Below, piece after piece: positions 35,996 to 44,610 of a stretch of 64,000 bases of DNA. The translations under genes and the position numbers were made by a program. The DNA comes from Fictibacillus sp. BK138 (lineage in GTDB: Bacteria; Bacillota; Bacilli; Bacillales; Fictibacillaceae), in assembly GCF_004216955.1 (NCBI RefSeq), contig NZ_SGXL01000001.1, positions 2,073,413-2,137,412 on the forward strand, in the 5' to 3' direction. The notes under the pieces were generated by a model. That model had not been told where the DNA came from. It saw nothing but the letters and a program-made list of their open reading frames with translations, and did not search any database. Positions within the stretch are counted from its first letter, which is position 1. Each line of letters starts with the position of its first letter.

Positions 35996-36776
35996 AGCTG
36001 CTTTGTATATTCTTGTTCATCTGAGAGATCGCTGCTTTCTCGAGTCTAGAGACTTGCGCCTGTGAAATTCCGATTTCATCTGCCACTTCCATCTGTGTCT
36101 TGCCTTGAAAGAAACGCATGGTCAATATCATTTTCTCTCTGTCGTTTAGGCGTCTCATACCTTCTTTTAATGCGATTTCTTCGATCCACTGCATGTCTTT
36201 CGCTTTATCATCACTGATTTGATCCATTACAAAAATAGGATCTCCTCCATCATTGTAGATGGGTTCAAACAATGAAACAGGATCTTGGATGGCATCAAGT
36301 GCAAAGACAACTTCTTCTTTTGGTACATCCAATGCTTCTGCAATCTGCTGTGCTGTTGGCTCCCGGGATAATTTATTCATGAGCTGGTCACGAACTTGCA
36401 ATGCTTTATAAGCAATATCTCTTAGGCTTCTAGAAACGCGTATCGGATTATTGTCCCGAAGATAACGCCGGATTTCACCAATAATCATCGGTACAGCATA
36501 GGTAGAAAACTTAACATTTTGACCAAGATCAAAATTGTCAATCGATTTCATGAGTCCGATACACCCTACTTGAAATAAATCATCAACATGCTCTCCGCGG
36601 TTGTTGAATCGCTGAATCACACTCAGTACGAGTCTGAGGTTTCCATTCACCAGAGTTTCTCTCGCATCGGGATCACCCTTATGCATTTTATCAAACAAGA
36701 TACGCATCTCTGGATTTTTTAAAACAGGAAGCTTTGATGTGTCAACTCCGCAAATCTCAACTTTATTTCTTGTCAA
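35994..36776 (-). CDS. sigG: Sporulation RNA polymerase sigma-G factor
   Basis: SigG directs late forespore transcription after engulfment. The 260-residue product matches the B. subtilis protein nearly end to end, with region 2 (DDLFQVGCIGLMKSIDNFDL), region 3 and the region 4 helix-turn-helix (MEVADEIGISQAQVSRLEKA). The start is TTG at 36776 with GGAGGG 7 nt upstream. A sigma-F type promoter lies upstream, and readthrough from spoIIGA-sigE is also possible. Confidence 0.98.
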   Translation of the reverse strand: MTRNKVEICGVDTSKLPVLKNPEMRILFDKMHKGDPDARETLVNGNLRLVLSVIQRFNNRGEHVDDLFQVGCIGLMKSIDNFDLGQNVKFSTYAVPMIIGEIRRYLRDNNPIRVSRSLRDIAYKALQVRDQLMNKLSREPTAQQIAEALDVPKEEVVFALDAIQDPVSLFEPIYNDGGDPIFVMDQISDDKAKDMQWIEEIALKEGMRRLNDREKMILTMRFFQGKTQMEVADEIGISQAQVSRLEKAAISQMNKNIQSS

Positions 36777-36812
36777 GTCTTTTCCCTCCTGCCGGGAGCT
36801 AATTTCAAATTA

Positions 36813-36841
36813 AGTATCACCGAACGGAGGGAAATTTATGC
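36813..36841 (-). promoter_or_regulatory. Sigma-F/sigma-G type promoter of sigG
   Basis: GCATA (36841-36837) and GGTGATACT (36821-36813) are 15 bp apart and fit the forespore consensus GYATA / GGNNANAHT. This agrees with the known sigma-F control of sigG. Confidence 0.85.
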
Positions 36842-36897
36842 AATTGTAAATTTTGATTAAAGTGGTTAATGATTCACTATCCTATATAGAATAATGT

Positions 36898-37620
36898 CTA
36901 GACCATTTTATTAAATTCTTTTTGAAGCCTTTTAATTATTCTCTTCTCTAACCTTGAAATATACGATTGAGAAATACCCAGCATATCTGCTACATCTTTT
37001 TGTGTTTTTTCTTCTCCACCAGAGAGGCCGAAACGGAGTTCCATGATCTGTTTCTCTCTGTCATTAAGTGTAAAAAGAGCTTTTAATAGCAGTTTCCGGT
37101 CAACATTTGCTTCAATTCTTCTTGTAATTATATCGTCTTCTGTCCCAAGAACATCTGATAGCAGCAGTTCATTGCCATCCCAATCCACATTTAATGGTTC
37201 ATCAAAGGATACTTCTGAACGAGTTTTGTTATTACGGCGCAGGTACATCAATATTTCATTCTCTATACATCTGGAAGCATACGTAGCAAGCTTTATCTTT
37301 TTTTCGGGATTAAACGTATTTACAGCCTTAATGAGTCCTATCGTACCAATGCTTATTAAGTCTTCAATATTGATACCTGTATTTTCAAACTTCCGGGCAA
37401 TATAGACAACAAGACGTAAGTTTCGTTCGATCAATAGAGACTTGGCAGCTTGATCACCAGAAGGCAGTTTTTCGAGCAAAACGGCTTCTTCTTCTTTGCT
37501 TAATGGAGGAGGCAGCGCTTCATTGCCGCCAATGTAATAAATTTCATCTGATTTTAAGCCAAGTTTGAATAAAAGCTTATACCAAAACATCGTTACCCTT
37601 AGTCGCAATTTGCTGAACAT
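36898..37620 (-). CDS. sigE: Sporulation RNA polymerase sigma-E factor (pro-form)
   Basis: Pro-sigma-E is cleaved by SpoIIGA and then runs early mother-cell transcription. The 240-residue product has the basic, membrane-associated pro-sequence ([17 protein letters not shown] and on to about residue 28), then region 2 ([18 protein letters not shown]) and region 4 ([20 protein letters not shown]). I chose the ATG at 37620, after AAGGGGAG; the open frame extends 47 codons upstream into spoIIGA but lacks a start signal there. It lies 29 bp after spoIIGA. Confidence 0.98.
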   Translation of the reverse strand: MFSKLRLRVTMFWYKLLFKLGLKSDEIYYIGGNEALPPPLSKEEEAVLLEKLPSGDQAAKSLLIERNLRLVVYIARKFENTGINIEDLISIGTIGLIKAVNTFNPEKKIKLATYASRCIENEILMYLRRNNKTRSEVSFDEPLNVDWDGNELLLSDVLGTEDDIITRRIEANVDRKLLLKALFTLNDREKQIMELRFGLSGGEEKTQKDVADMLGISQSYISRLEKRIIKRLQKEFNKMV

Positions 37621-37649
37621 TTTTACTCCCCTTTCACATTCTGTGATCT

Positions 37650-38561
37650 CTATGACGCTTGTACATGTTGAAGATACATTTTCGGGTGCACAATAGCATC
37701 GAACTGTCCTTCGCTTGATAATGAAGTCCAGCTTAATCCAACAAGGCCTGGCGGTGAACAAACGGCAATTTCATCTTTCTCAATTTCAATTCGATCTGGC
37801 TTTAAACACGCAAGAAATTGCTGATGTCCTACAGAACGGTATGGTACGATTCGTAATCTGCTGATCCAAGGATGATCATTCTCTTCAGTACCGATGGACA
37901 TCACATCTTTTGCAGCCGATTGAATGGCTTCCGGAAATTCCGAACTGTGAATGTTCATGTCTAAAACCATAACGGGCATTTTAGAAATGGGATCGTATAA
38001 TTTATTACCTGTATCAATAAGTCCATTTGCATAAATAATTTTCTCTCCAATAGAGATTTTAACTTTGACAAGACTGTTGGAATCCATTTTTTCCACAGTG
38101 ATGTCATCAACTCTTTTCTTTGAAAAATACCATAATGCAGGTACACCTGCCGCTACAAATAACCAGCTTACCGGGTCACCCATCCCTGTACTTTTTGTTG
38201 TAATTACACCATTCATAATCACGGCATCACTCTGCATAAAATAATGAAGTGCAAATATTCCGCCACCCGTTACAAAAGAAACAAAATAAAACATCGCTAC
38301 ATTTTTCACCACAAATCGAATGCGTTTAAAGCCAAAAGCTGTAATCATGATCGCTATTGACAGGATAAACTTTACTAAAGGCTGTGAGAAAACCATCAGT
38401 TCTGGATAGACAATTAAAATGACATAACTGGATGCAAGTAGAGAAGCTAGAAGGATTCTCTTTTTCGATGCATTGCGTTTTAAAACATAGGCTGTTAACG
38501 AAATCAAAACATAATCAATGCAGAAATTAAGAAACCAAATGACATCCAAATATAGGGTCAT
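37650..38561 (-). CDS. spoIIGA: Sporulation sigma-E factor-processing peptidase SpoIIGA
   Basis: SpoIIGA is the septal aspartic-type protease that activates pro-sigma-E after a SpoIIR signal. The 303-residue product has five predicted membrane segments in its first 150 residues and a cytoplasmic protease domain with the catalytic [15 protein letters not shown] motif near residue 180. AAGGAG lies 7 nt before the ATG. In B. subtilis the protease gene bpr lies between ftsZ and spoIIGA; here only a repeat-bearing gap does. Confidence 0.96.
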   Translation of the reverse strand: MTLYLDVIWFLNFCIDYVLISLTAYVLKRNASKKRILLASLLASSYVILIVYPELMVFSQPLVKFILSIAIMITAFGFKRIRFVVKNVAMFYFVSFVTGGGIFALHYFMQSDAVIMNGVITTKSTGMGDPVSWLFVAAGVPALWYFSKKRVDDITVEKMDSNSLVKVKISIGEKIIYANGLIDTGNKLYDPISKMPVMVLDMNIHSSEFPEAIQSAAKDVMSIGTEENDHPWISRLRIVPYRSVGHQQFLACLKPDRIEIEKDEIAVCSPPGLVGLSWTSLSSEGQFDAIVHPKMYLQHVQAS

Positions 38562-38590
38562 TGGTTTTCTCCTTTCTTAATTTTGAAATT

Positions 38591-38624
38591 AGTATAACGT
38601 ATAGGTTGTTTGAAAGTCTGTCAG
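38591..38624 (-). promoter_or_regulatory. Spo0A-dependent sigma-A promoter of spoIIGA-sigE
   Basis: CTGACA (38624-38619) and TATACT (38596-38591) are separated by 22 bp. The long spacer is the hallmark of the spoIIG promoter, which needs Spo0A-P for activity, and the sequence CTGACAGACTTTC closely resembles my recollection of the B. subtilis site. Confidence 0.85.
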
Positions 38625-38659
38625 TTTATGAGAGAAGTATTGTTCTTATTTTCTCTTTT

Positions 38660-38668
38660 TTTGTCAAA
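38660..38668 (+). promoter_or_regulatory. Spo0A binding site (0A box)
   Basis: TTTGTCAAA matches the 0A box TTTGTCRAA at every position. It lies about 80 bp upstream of the predicted spoIIG start, near where the distal Spo0A site lies in B. subtilis. Confidence 0.75.
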
Positions 38669-38910
38669 AAAGCTTATATGTTAGATATACGTTTTTGGGA
38701 CAAGAATATGCCTAAAAAATCAGCTTATTCCTTAAACTTTTCCGTTATTACGAGAGTATCGACTACCGCAGGATTCTCAACGTTCACATGATAGTGTTGT
38801 AAACTTCTTCAACTGATCATGTAGACTAGGGGATATGTAACCAAAAGGAGAATGGACTGACATTCTAGAAGGGATATGCCTATTTCAGACGGACATTTTT
38901 TGAAGGGAAT

Positions 38911-39015
38911 AATTTTTTGTACGGTTAGGAAGAAAAATTGTTCGGTGGAGCCATTTTTTTGTTCGGTCAGCTATAATTTTTGTTCGGTCATCTATCATTT
39001 TTGTTCGGTTTTAAA
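38911..39015. repeat. Tandem array of 21-bp units with a GTTCGGT core
   Basis: Five direct units carry T-rich flank plus GTTCGGT (GTACGGT in the first). The core starts at 38919, 38940, 38961, 38982 and 39003, an exact 21-bp period. The two best units read TTTTTGTTCGGTCA. A partial sixth unit (ATTTTTGT) begins at 39016. There are no spacers. Confidence 0.92.
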
Positions 39016-39144
39016 ATTTTTGTATTTCTCATGAAGAATTGCAGACCAAATCCAAGTTGTGAGACTTCGGCTTGGAGCAAAGTAAGAAAATAAAACGAAA
39101 TCAAATAACTTTAAATAAAAAAACCTAATAAAAGAGAGGAAAAT

Positions 39145-39178
39145 AAAAAAGCATGCTTCCCATATGAGGAAAGCATGC
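39145..39178 (-). terminator. Intrinsic terminator after ftsZ
   Basis: On the minus strand GCATGCTTTCC pairs with GGGAAGCATGC (39178-39151) around CTCATAT, followed by six T residues. It lies 15 bp past the ftsZ stop codon. Confidence 0.92.
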
Positions 39179-39192
39179 TGAATGTTCACTTA

Positions 39193-40386
39193 TTATCTTC
39201 TTCTGTTACGGCTGCGGTTACGCAAGAACGTCGGGATATCAAGAGTATCTGAATCAGCATTGGAATAAGAGTTGTTGCTTCTTGATTCAGACTGGCTTTC
39301 CTCACGTGACTGCGATTGAGACTGTCCTTGTGATTGCGGTTGACTTTGGCTTGAATGAGATTGGTTAGAAGATGCAGGAGATTGCTGCATTCTTGGACGC
39401 TCAGCTCTTTGCTGATTGTTCACAAGCTTTTCGTTCTCATCAAAACCAGTCGCGATTACCGTAACAAGGATTTCATCTTTTAATTCTTCGTTAATTACAG
39501 AACCAAAGATCATGTTTACTTCTGGATCAGATGCTGATGAAACAATATCAGCAGCTTCGTTTACTTCGTAGAGACTTAAGTTAGCTCCACCCGTAATGTT
39601 CATCAATACACCTTTTGCTCCATCGATTGACGTTTCAAGAAGTGGAGATGAAATAGCTTTTTTCGCTGCTTCTGCTGCACGGTTTTCACCTGTACCAACA
39701 CCGATACCCATTAGTGCAGATCCGCGTTCAGTCATAATTGTCTTAACGTCTGCAAAGTCCAAGTTAATCAAACCTGGTACAGCGATTAAGTCAGAGATAC
39801 CTTGTACACCTTGACGAAGTACGTTATCTGCTTCACGGAATGCTTCAAGCATTGGTGTGTTTTTATCAACGATTTCTAATAAGCGGTCGTTCGGGATAAC
39901 GATAAGTGTATCCACTTTTTCTTTTAATACAGAAATTCCGCCAACAGCCTGCGTAGAACGTTTACGGCCTTCGAAAGTGAAAGGTCTTGTTACTACACCT
40001 ACAGTAAGTGCACCAAGATCTTTAGCGATTTCAGCAACTACTGGAGCTGCACCTGTTCCGGTTCCTCCGCCCATTCCAGCCGTTACGAAAACCATATCAG
40101 CTCCAGCAAGAGCTTCTTCGATCTGTTCGCGGCTTTCTTCAGCAGCTTTTTTACCGATATCAGGATTTGCACCTGCGCCAAGTCCTCTTGTTAATTTCGT
40201 GCCAATCTGCATTTTTACAGGTGCCTTTGAAAGGTTCAAGGCTTGTGCATCTGTATTCACACAAATAAATTCTACACCTTGTACTCCGTGTTCAATCATT
40301 CGGTTAACAGCATTGCTTCCGCCGCCGCCAACACCAATAACTTTAATCGTTGCCAATTGATCCATATTCATATCAAACTCTAACAT
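39193..40386 (-). CDS. ftsZ: Cell division protein FtsZ
   Basis: FtsZ is the tubulin-like GTPase that forms the Z-ring. The 397-residue product has the GTP signature [10 protein letters not shown] near residue 105, the synergy-loop [11 protein letters not shown] near residue 207 and the C-terminal FtsA/SepF-binding peptide [12 protein letters not shown]. The linker (about residues 318-380) is rich in Ser and Gln with many SQ and QS steps, longer than in B. subtilis (382 residues total). The RNRSRNRRR tail is strongly basic. Confidence 0.98.
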   Translation of the reverse strand: MLEFDMNMDQLATIKVIGVGGGGSNAVNRMIEHGVQGVEFICVNTDAQALNLSKAPVKMQIGTKLTRGLGAGANPDIGKKAAEESREQIEEALAGADMVFVTAGMGGGTGTGAAPVVAEIAKDLGALTVGVVTRPFTFEGRKRSTQAVGGISVLKEKVDTLIVIPNDRLLEIVDKNTPMLEAFREADNVLRQGVQGISDLIAVPGLINLDFADVKTIMTERGSALMGIGVGTGENRAAEAAKKAISSPLLETSIDGAKGVLMNITGGANLSLYEVNEAADIVSSASDPEVNMIFGSVINEELKDEILVTVIATGFDENEKLVNNQQRAERPRMQQSPASSNQSHSSQSQPQSQGQSQSQSREESQSESRSNNSYSNADSDTLDIPTFLRNRSRNRRR

Positions 40387-40417
40387 GAGCGTTCCTCCTA
40401 ATGACTAGTTCCTTGAG

Positions 40418-41698
40418 TTATTCAAAAAATAAACCAAACCAGTCTTTCACTTTTGATTTCATTCCGCCGGGTTGTTTCTCTTGGGCCGGCTTCTGGCTGG
40501 ACTGTTTTTTCTTAGGCAGAGGCTCTCCTGCATCTTCAGCTAATGCAGAAGCAACTTCTTTTCCTTGTACTTTGATATTTTTGTGGGTAAATTGTATCAG
40601 CCCAACTCCTGCTGTAAACTTCGGTTCTCTTACACCGATGTAATCAGGCAAAGAAACCCTTACATTCTGCTGGAAGATATCCTGAGCCAATTCCAATACT
40701 CCTGGAATAGCTGCAACTCCACCAGTGATGACAAAACCGCCTGGGAGTTCAGAATATCCGCGCTGATGCAATTCATCATCAATCATTTCAAAAATTTCAG
40801 CCATACGCGCCTCGATGATTAATGATAGCTCATATTGTGAAATTTCCTGTTCTTGTGAAGAACCAATCTGCGACACGGTAAATGTTTCATCCTTAGAAGC
40901 ATAATCGACAAAGGAATGACCGTGTTTTAATTTGATTTTTTCTGCATCTTCTGCAGAAGTTCTTAAACCGATTGAAATATCCTTTGTAATAAAGTCTCCG
41001 CCAATCGGAAGAACAGAAGTTAATTGCATCGTCCCCTGATCGAAAACAGAAAGTGTAGTTGAACCACCGCCAATATCAATCAGTGCCACACCAAGCTCCA
41101 TTTCATCGCGTGAAAGAGCGATTGATGAAGTAGCTAACGGTTCTAAACAAATATCAGCTACTGTCAGACCTGCTCGTTCCACACATCGAAGTAAGTTATG
41201 TAAGATGGTTTTAGAACCGGTAATTACCGTTCCTTCCATTTCCAATCGTACCCCAAGCATTCCTCTTGGATCAATGATTTCATCTGTTCCATCAACAATG
41301 AACTGCCGTGGAATAACATCGATGATCTCTCTTTCTGGAGGCACTGACATGACCTGAGCTGCCTCTATAACTCTAGCAATATCCTCATCGCCTATTTCAC
41401 GATCTTCTCTCGATACTGCTACAACTCCGTGACAAGGCTGTAACTGAATATGGTTTCCTTTCACACCAACGATAACGGCATTGATCGGGATACCTAACAT
41501 TCTTTCTGCCTGTTCAACGGCTTTTCTTATGGAACGAACAGTTTCGTCAATATCTACAATGGAACCTTTTCGGATTCCAGCTGATTTCGCATGGCCAACA
41601 CCAATAACATTAAAGGATTCACTGGTCATTTCTCCAATGATCACTTTAATATTGGATGTACCGATGTCTAAACTTACATAAATTTCATTGCTGTTCAT
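40418..41698 (-). CDS. ftsA: Cell division protein FtsA
   Basis: FtsA is the actin-like ATPase that tethers FtsZ to the membrane and recruits later division proteins. The 426-residue product starts with YVSLDIGTSNIKVI (phosphate 1 loop), has the adenosine/phosphate 2 motif VALIDIGGGSTTLSVF near residue 205 and a C-terminal amphipathic helix (MKSKVKDWFGLFFE) for membrane binding. It lies 31 bp upstream of ftsZ. Confidence 0.98.
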   Translation of the reverse strand: MNSNEIYVSLDIGTSNIKVIIGEMTSESFNVIGVGHAKSAGIRKGSIVDIDETVRSIRKAVEQAERMLGIPINAVIVGVKGNHIQLQPCHGVVAVSREDREIGDEDIARVIEAAQVMSVPPEREIIDVIPRQFIVDGTDEIIDPRGMLGVRLEMEGTVITGSKTILHNLLRCVERAGLTVADICLEPLATSSIALSRDEMELGVALIDIGGGSTTLSVFDQGTMQLTSVLPIGGDFITKDISIGLRTSAEDAEKIKLKHGHSFVDYASKDETFTVSQIGSSQEQEISQYELSLIIEARMAEIFEMIDDELHQRGYSELPGGFVITGGVAAIPGVLELAQDIFQQNVRVSLPDYIGVREPKFTAGVGLIQFTHKNIKVQGKEVASALAEDAGEPLPKKKQSSQKPAQEKQPGGMKSKVKDWFGLFFE

Positions 41699-41840
41699 TC
41701 TGTGGCACCTCCTAACCTTTCATCCAATAAATCTTCATCTATTAAAGATGAACAAAATTCCTTCATTTTCGCTTATTTATGGAATAAATTCCACAAACAA
41801 CGGGTTATCCCTCTTTTTTTTTACCGTTTTTTCAAATTTT
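41699..41840. other. sbp-ftsA spacer
   Basis: No gene lies in these 142 bp. The ftsA ribosome site (GGAGGTG) is at the downstream end. In B. subtilis ftsAZ promoters lie in this gap; I see AT-rich sequence and a GGAATTTATTCC palindrome (about 41781-41792) but no promoter I would stand behind. Confidence 0.5.
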
Positions 41841-42194
41841 TTAGGCCTTTTTACGTGAGTCTGACCATTTAGAGATTAATAGTCGTCTGATTACAGCGAT
41901 ATTGTTAAACAGCCTTACCCCAAACGCAAAAATCGCAGCTAAATATAGGTCAATACCCAGGTGTACACCTAGGTAAGCCAGACCGGCAGCCAATAAAATA
42001 TTGAAGAAAAAACCTGTAATGAACACTTTATCTTCAAAACTGCCCTGGAGATGAGCACGGATACCTCCAAATAAAGTATCCAATGCAGCCAATACAGCTA
42101 TTGATAAATAGTTTGAGTATTCAGGAGGGACCCGGATATCAGACATGAAACCTAATAATAGACCTAGTAAAAGTCCAAGTACCGGTAACCACAT
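41841..42194 (-). CDS. sbp: Small basic protein Sbp (DUF1290)
   Basis: The 117-residue integral membrane protein has three or four hydrophobic segments and the conserved AALDTLFGGIRAHLQGSFEDKVF signature region. It is always found next to ftsA in Bacillaceae; its role is unknown. AAGGAGG lies 8 nt before the ATG. Confidence 0.92.
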   Translation of the reverse strand: MWLPVLGLLLGLLLGFMSDIRVPPEYSNYLSIAVLAALDTLFGGIRAHLQGSFEDKVFITGFFFNILLAAGLAYLGVHLGIDLYLAAIFAFGVRLFNNIAVIRRLLISKWSDSRKKA

Positions 42195-42195
42195 C

Positions 42196-42912
42196 TTATG
42201 TTTCCTCCTTTGCCGGTTTCATAAACTTCACCTTAACTTCTTCATCAAAAGCTGGCAGTATTACCTTTTCTGCCGGAGCTGATTCTACAAGGAAGTCTTC
42301 CCTTATGAACTCCTCAACAGCAAGCGAAGCAATAATTTTCTGATGCAGTTTTTCATTGTTTTTAGCCAGCACTTTAATTTCTATAGGAAAAGTTGAAACA
42401 GGCTCGTTGTTTATGTAAATGTTGCCATTTACTTCCCGGATCGGTGTTTTCGATACAATGCGCTGACCATCAATGCTGATTTCTCTCGCATCATATCTAT
42501 TCAATTCATTAACAAGTCTTCTAAGCATATCAGGATCGATCTGTGGCTGAGGGCGATCTACTCCGATTAGCTCGTCATTAAAAGGTTCGATAGTCATTAC
42601 GATTCCTTGACCGCTCACTGTAGTTAATCCTGCCTGTTTTTTTAAATCTGCCAAAGCTTTTTCCATCGCTTCGATTTTTTCGTCTTTTCCTTCAGTCTTA
42701 TACTTATTTAACAGCTCGCTATAACGCTGTAGTTCCTCATTAAGCTCCTGCTGACGCTGTTTTTCTTTCTCCAGATCAGCTCTTAGTTCCCAAAGGTCTC
42801 GTGTGTCTCTGGTGATCGGATTATTTGTGGTCTCAAACTGGATCGCCAGCATTCCGCCTATAATGAGGGCAATAGTTGCAAACATAAATTGTTTATCTTT
42901 CAACTTACTCAT
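42196..42912 (-). CDS. ylxX: DUF881-family membrane-anchored protein YlxX
   Basis: The 238-residue product has one N-terminal membrane segment (about residues 8-26), a coiled coil (about residues 40-95, Lys/Glu rich) and an extracytoplasmic DUF881 domain with LVNELNRYDAREISIDGQRI. It is a paralogue of the neighbouring ylxW and overlaps it by 4 bp. Function is unknown; position suggests an envelope or division role. Confidence 0.9.
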   Translation of the reverse strand: MSKLKDKQFMFATIALIIGGMLAIQFETTNNPITRDTRDLWELRADLEKEKQRQQELNEELQRYSELLNKYKTEGKDEKIEAMEKALADLKKQAGLTTVSGQGIVMTIEPFNDELIGVDRPQPQIDPDMLRRLVNELNRYDAREISIDGQRIVSKTPIREVNGNIYINNEPVSTFPIEIKVLAKNNEKLHQKIIASLAVEEFIREDFLVESAPAEKVILPAFDEEVKVKFMKPAKEET

Positions 42913-43604
42913 CCCTCTTCTGTTATAAATGGCTCCATCTCAATCGCACTTTCCTGTTCCACTCTTACTTCCACACCATCATTTACAATTTTATCTACAA
43001 TATATAGATTCAGAGATTTTTCCAGTGCTGATGAGTTTCCAATGGCTGTAATTACAAATGGTGCGGGGTATTGATTGCCATCAACACTTACAACAGGTCC
43101 AATGCAAGCAATATAAGTGTCATGTGAAATCCTCTGCCCATTGACAGCAATTGCTTCTGCTCCTGATACATGAAGTTCATCTATGACACTTCTAATATGT
43201 TCTTCATGGACAATATAGTTATTCGGGTTCTCACCTTCTGGAATATAAGAGGAGTCTTGAAGTGTAACTTCTACTCCCTCCCCTTTCACTTTTACATTCC
43301 CTACTACCATTCGCAGTTCTTTTAATTCTTCTACGAGTTTAGAAGAGATCTCTTCCTGGTCAGCAAATTTGTTTTCTTTCTTTTCGACACTCTGCTGCAA
43401 ACCTTTAAGTTCATTTGCCAGTTCACGGTTTGTTTTTTGAAGATTTAATATTTGGCTGCGTAAAGAATCTTCTTTTCTCCACTCGTCAGTTTGAACGGCT
43501 TCCTTCTGTCCCTCTTGGGCTCTCTGGTAGGAGAAGGATAAAATGAAACCGGTAACTAGAAGGATAAGAGACAAAAAGAGATGCATCCCTTTAATTTTCC
43601 TCAT
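42909..43604 (-). CDS. ylxW: DUF881-family membrane-anchored protein YlxW
   Basis: The 231-residue product has an N-terminal membrane segment (about residues 8-25), a coiled coil (residues 40-95) and a DUF881 domain with VIDELHVSGAEAIAVNGQRI. It resembles ylxX in layout, an ancient tandem duplication. The start is the ATG at 43604, 6 nt after GGAGG, not the frame-opening codon 12 residues upstream. It overlaps divIB by 14 bp. Confidence 0.9.
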   Translation of the reverse strand: MRKIKGMHLFLSLILLVTGFILSFSYQRAQEGQKEAVQTDEWRKEDSLRSQILNLQKTNRELANELKGLQQSVEKKENKFADQEEISSKLVEELKELRMVVGNVKVKGEGVEVTLQDSSYIPEGENPNNYIVHEEHIRSVIDELHVSGAEAIAVNGQRISHDTYIACIGPVVSVDGNQYPAPFVITAIGNSSALEKSLNLYIVDKIVNDGVEVRVEQESAIEMEPFITEEG

Positions 43605-44370
43605 TTTTTTCCTCCGTAACTTCTCGGTTGTAACGTTCAAATCGCGTACTAATTCCTAAGTAGAATGTACCTTTTTCATCTGGCTTTATTTCGCTTATTA
43701 AAGAAGGATAAGCAGAAAGTCTTTCAGAAAACTTAGAAATTGAAGTAACTACTTTATTGCCATCTGTCATAAATAATGTCAGTTTACTAGGGTTGTCCGA
43801 TTCAGGCGTATGAGTAATTTCTGAAATACGGTGAATGATTCCCTCTGGCAGCTTTTGAAGTTCCTGTGCCATCGTCTCCAGTTGCTCGGGATCTTTCCAG
43901 CTTACAATTACAGGAGCATTTACCGGCCGCTCATTTTTATTAAGAGGTTCAAGCATCTTTCCATTTTGCAGCATCGGATAATATGTATTGTCTTTTTTAA
44001 AATAACCGACCCGCTGATATTCTTTAACGTTGATCACGACATGATTAAAGAATTGCTTTTCAATAGAAACAGAGCTTATCTCAGAAATTGAATCGAGTCT
44101 TTTTTGTATGTTTTCTTCCGATATATTTAAGTACTTTGTATTCGATGAAATTTGGCTCTTTTTTAAAATCTCATCATCAGTTACAAAGTAATTTCCTGAA
44201 ACCGATATTTTTTTAACATGGCTCAAATCAGATTGAAAATATACAACGACCACTAATAACAGGAAGAAAAAGGACAAGTAATATATCAGGCGGCGATTCG
44301 CTTTTTGTTTACGATGTTCTTTCAGCTTCGGAATTCGGTCCTCAATCTTGACAACCTTAACCTTGTCCAT
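43591..44370 (-). CDS. divIB: Cell division protein DivIB (FtsQ family)
   Basis: DivIB forms a complex with FtsL and DivIC and stabilises septal wall synthesis. The 259-residue product has a short cytoplasmic part, one membrane segment (about residues 29-47), an extracytoplasmic POTRA domain starting VKKISVSGNYFVTDDEIL near residue 55 and a beta domain after it. The ATG at 44370 lies 6 nt after GGAGG. A promoter and terminator-like hairpin precede it. Confidence 0.95.
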   Translation of the reverse strand: MDKVKVVKIEDRIPKLKEHRKQKANRRLIYYLSFFFLLLVVVVYFQSDLSHVKKISVSGNYFVTDDEILKKSQISSNTKYLNISEENIQKRLDSISEISSVSIEKQFFNHVVINVKEYQRVGYFKKDNTYYPMLQNGKMLEPLNKNERPVNAPVIVSWKDPEQLETMAQELQKLPEGIIHRISEITHTPESDNPSKLTLFMTDGNKVVTSISKFSERLSAYPSLISEIKPDEKGTFYLGISTRFERYNREVTEEKNEEN

Positions 44371-44430
44371 CCTCTTCCTCCGTTTAATCATATAGTACAA
44401 GAAAAACCAAAATGCCCAACAATCATAATC

Positions 44431-44460
44431 AAATAAAAGAACTTGGCTAAAGACGCCAAG
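44431..44460 (-). terminator. Terminator-like hairpin between murB and divIB
   Basis: CTTGGCGTCTTTAGCCAAG (44460-44442) is followed on the minus strand by TTCTTTTATTTG. It lies about 100 nt past a strong -10 box and 60 nt before divIB, so it either ends murB readthrough or attenuates divIB. Confidence 0.7.
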
Positions 44461-44561
44461 CCCTACATATAAAGGCTTTATAAACAGCCGATTTATCAGG
44501 AATAAACGAAACTGATTCTTCGCTTTACAACGTCGTTGGTCATTTTTCTCTTGTTCTCTGT

Positions 44562-44570
44562 ATTATAGCA
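44562..44570 (-). promoter_or_regulatory. Extended -10 promoter before divIB
   Basis: TGCTATAAT (44570-44562) is a perfect extended -10. No good -35 lies 16-18 bp upstream, which such promoters can tolerate. It is about 40 bp past the murB stop codon and directs transcription towards divIB. Confidence 0.65.
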
Positions 44571-44610
44571 CGGATAAGTCCCAATTTAGCACTATTTATC
44601 CAATTTTTTG

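Larger units (their letters stand above)
38562..39192. other. ftsZ-spoIIGA intergenic region
   Basis: No supported gene occupies these 630 bp. From the ftsZ side it holds the ftsZ terminator (39178-39145), an AT-rich stretch, a 21-bp direct repeat array (39015-38911), about 240 bp with nothing I recognise, a Spo0A box and the spoIIG promoter. Confidence 0.8.

Noticed and set aside
36771-36776. TTGACA resembling a -35 box at the start of sigG
   Set aside because: It is the TTG start codon plus the second codon ACA of sigG, with its ribosome site upstream and no -10 box downstream.
38995-39189. 64-codon hydrophobic frame past ftsZ
   Set aside because: It runs through the ftsZ terminator stem and AT-rich sequence, has no ribosome site and ends in the repeat array.
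41699-41840. Sigma-H promoter for ftsA
   Set aside because: AAGGAATTT and GATGAAGAT resemble the two boxes but their spacing is about 15 bp instead of 11-12, so I do not call it.
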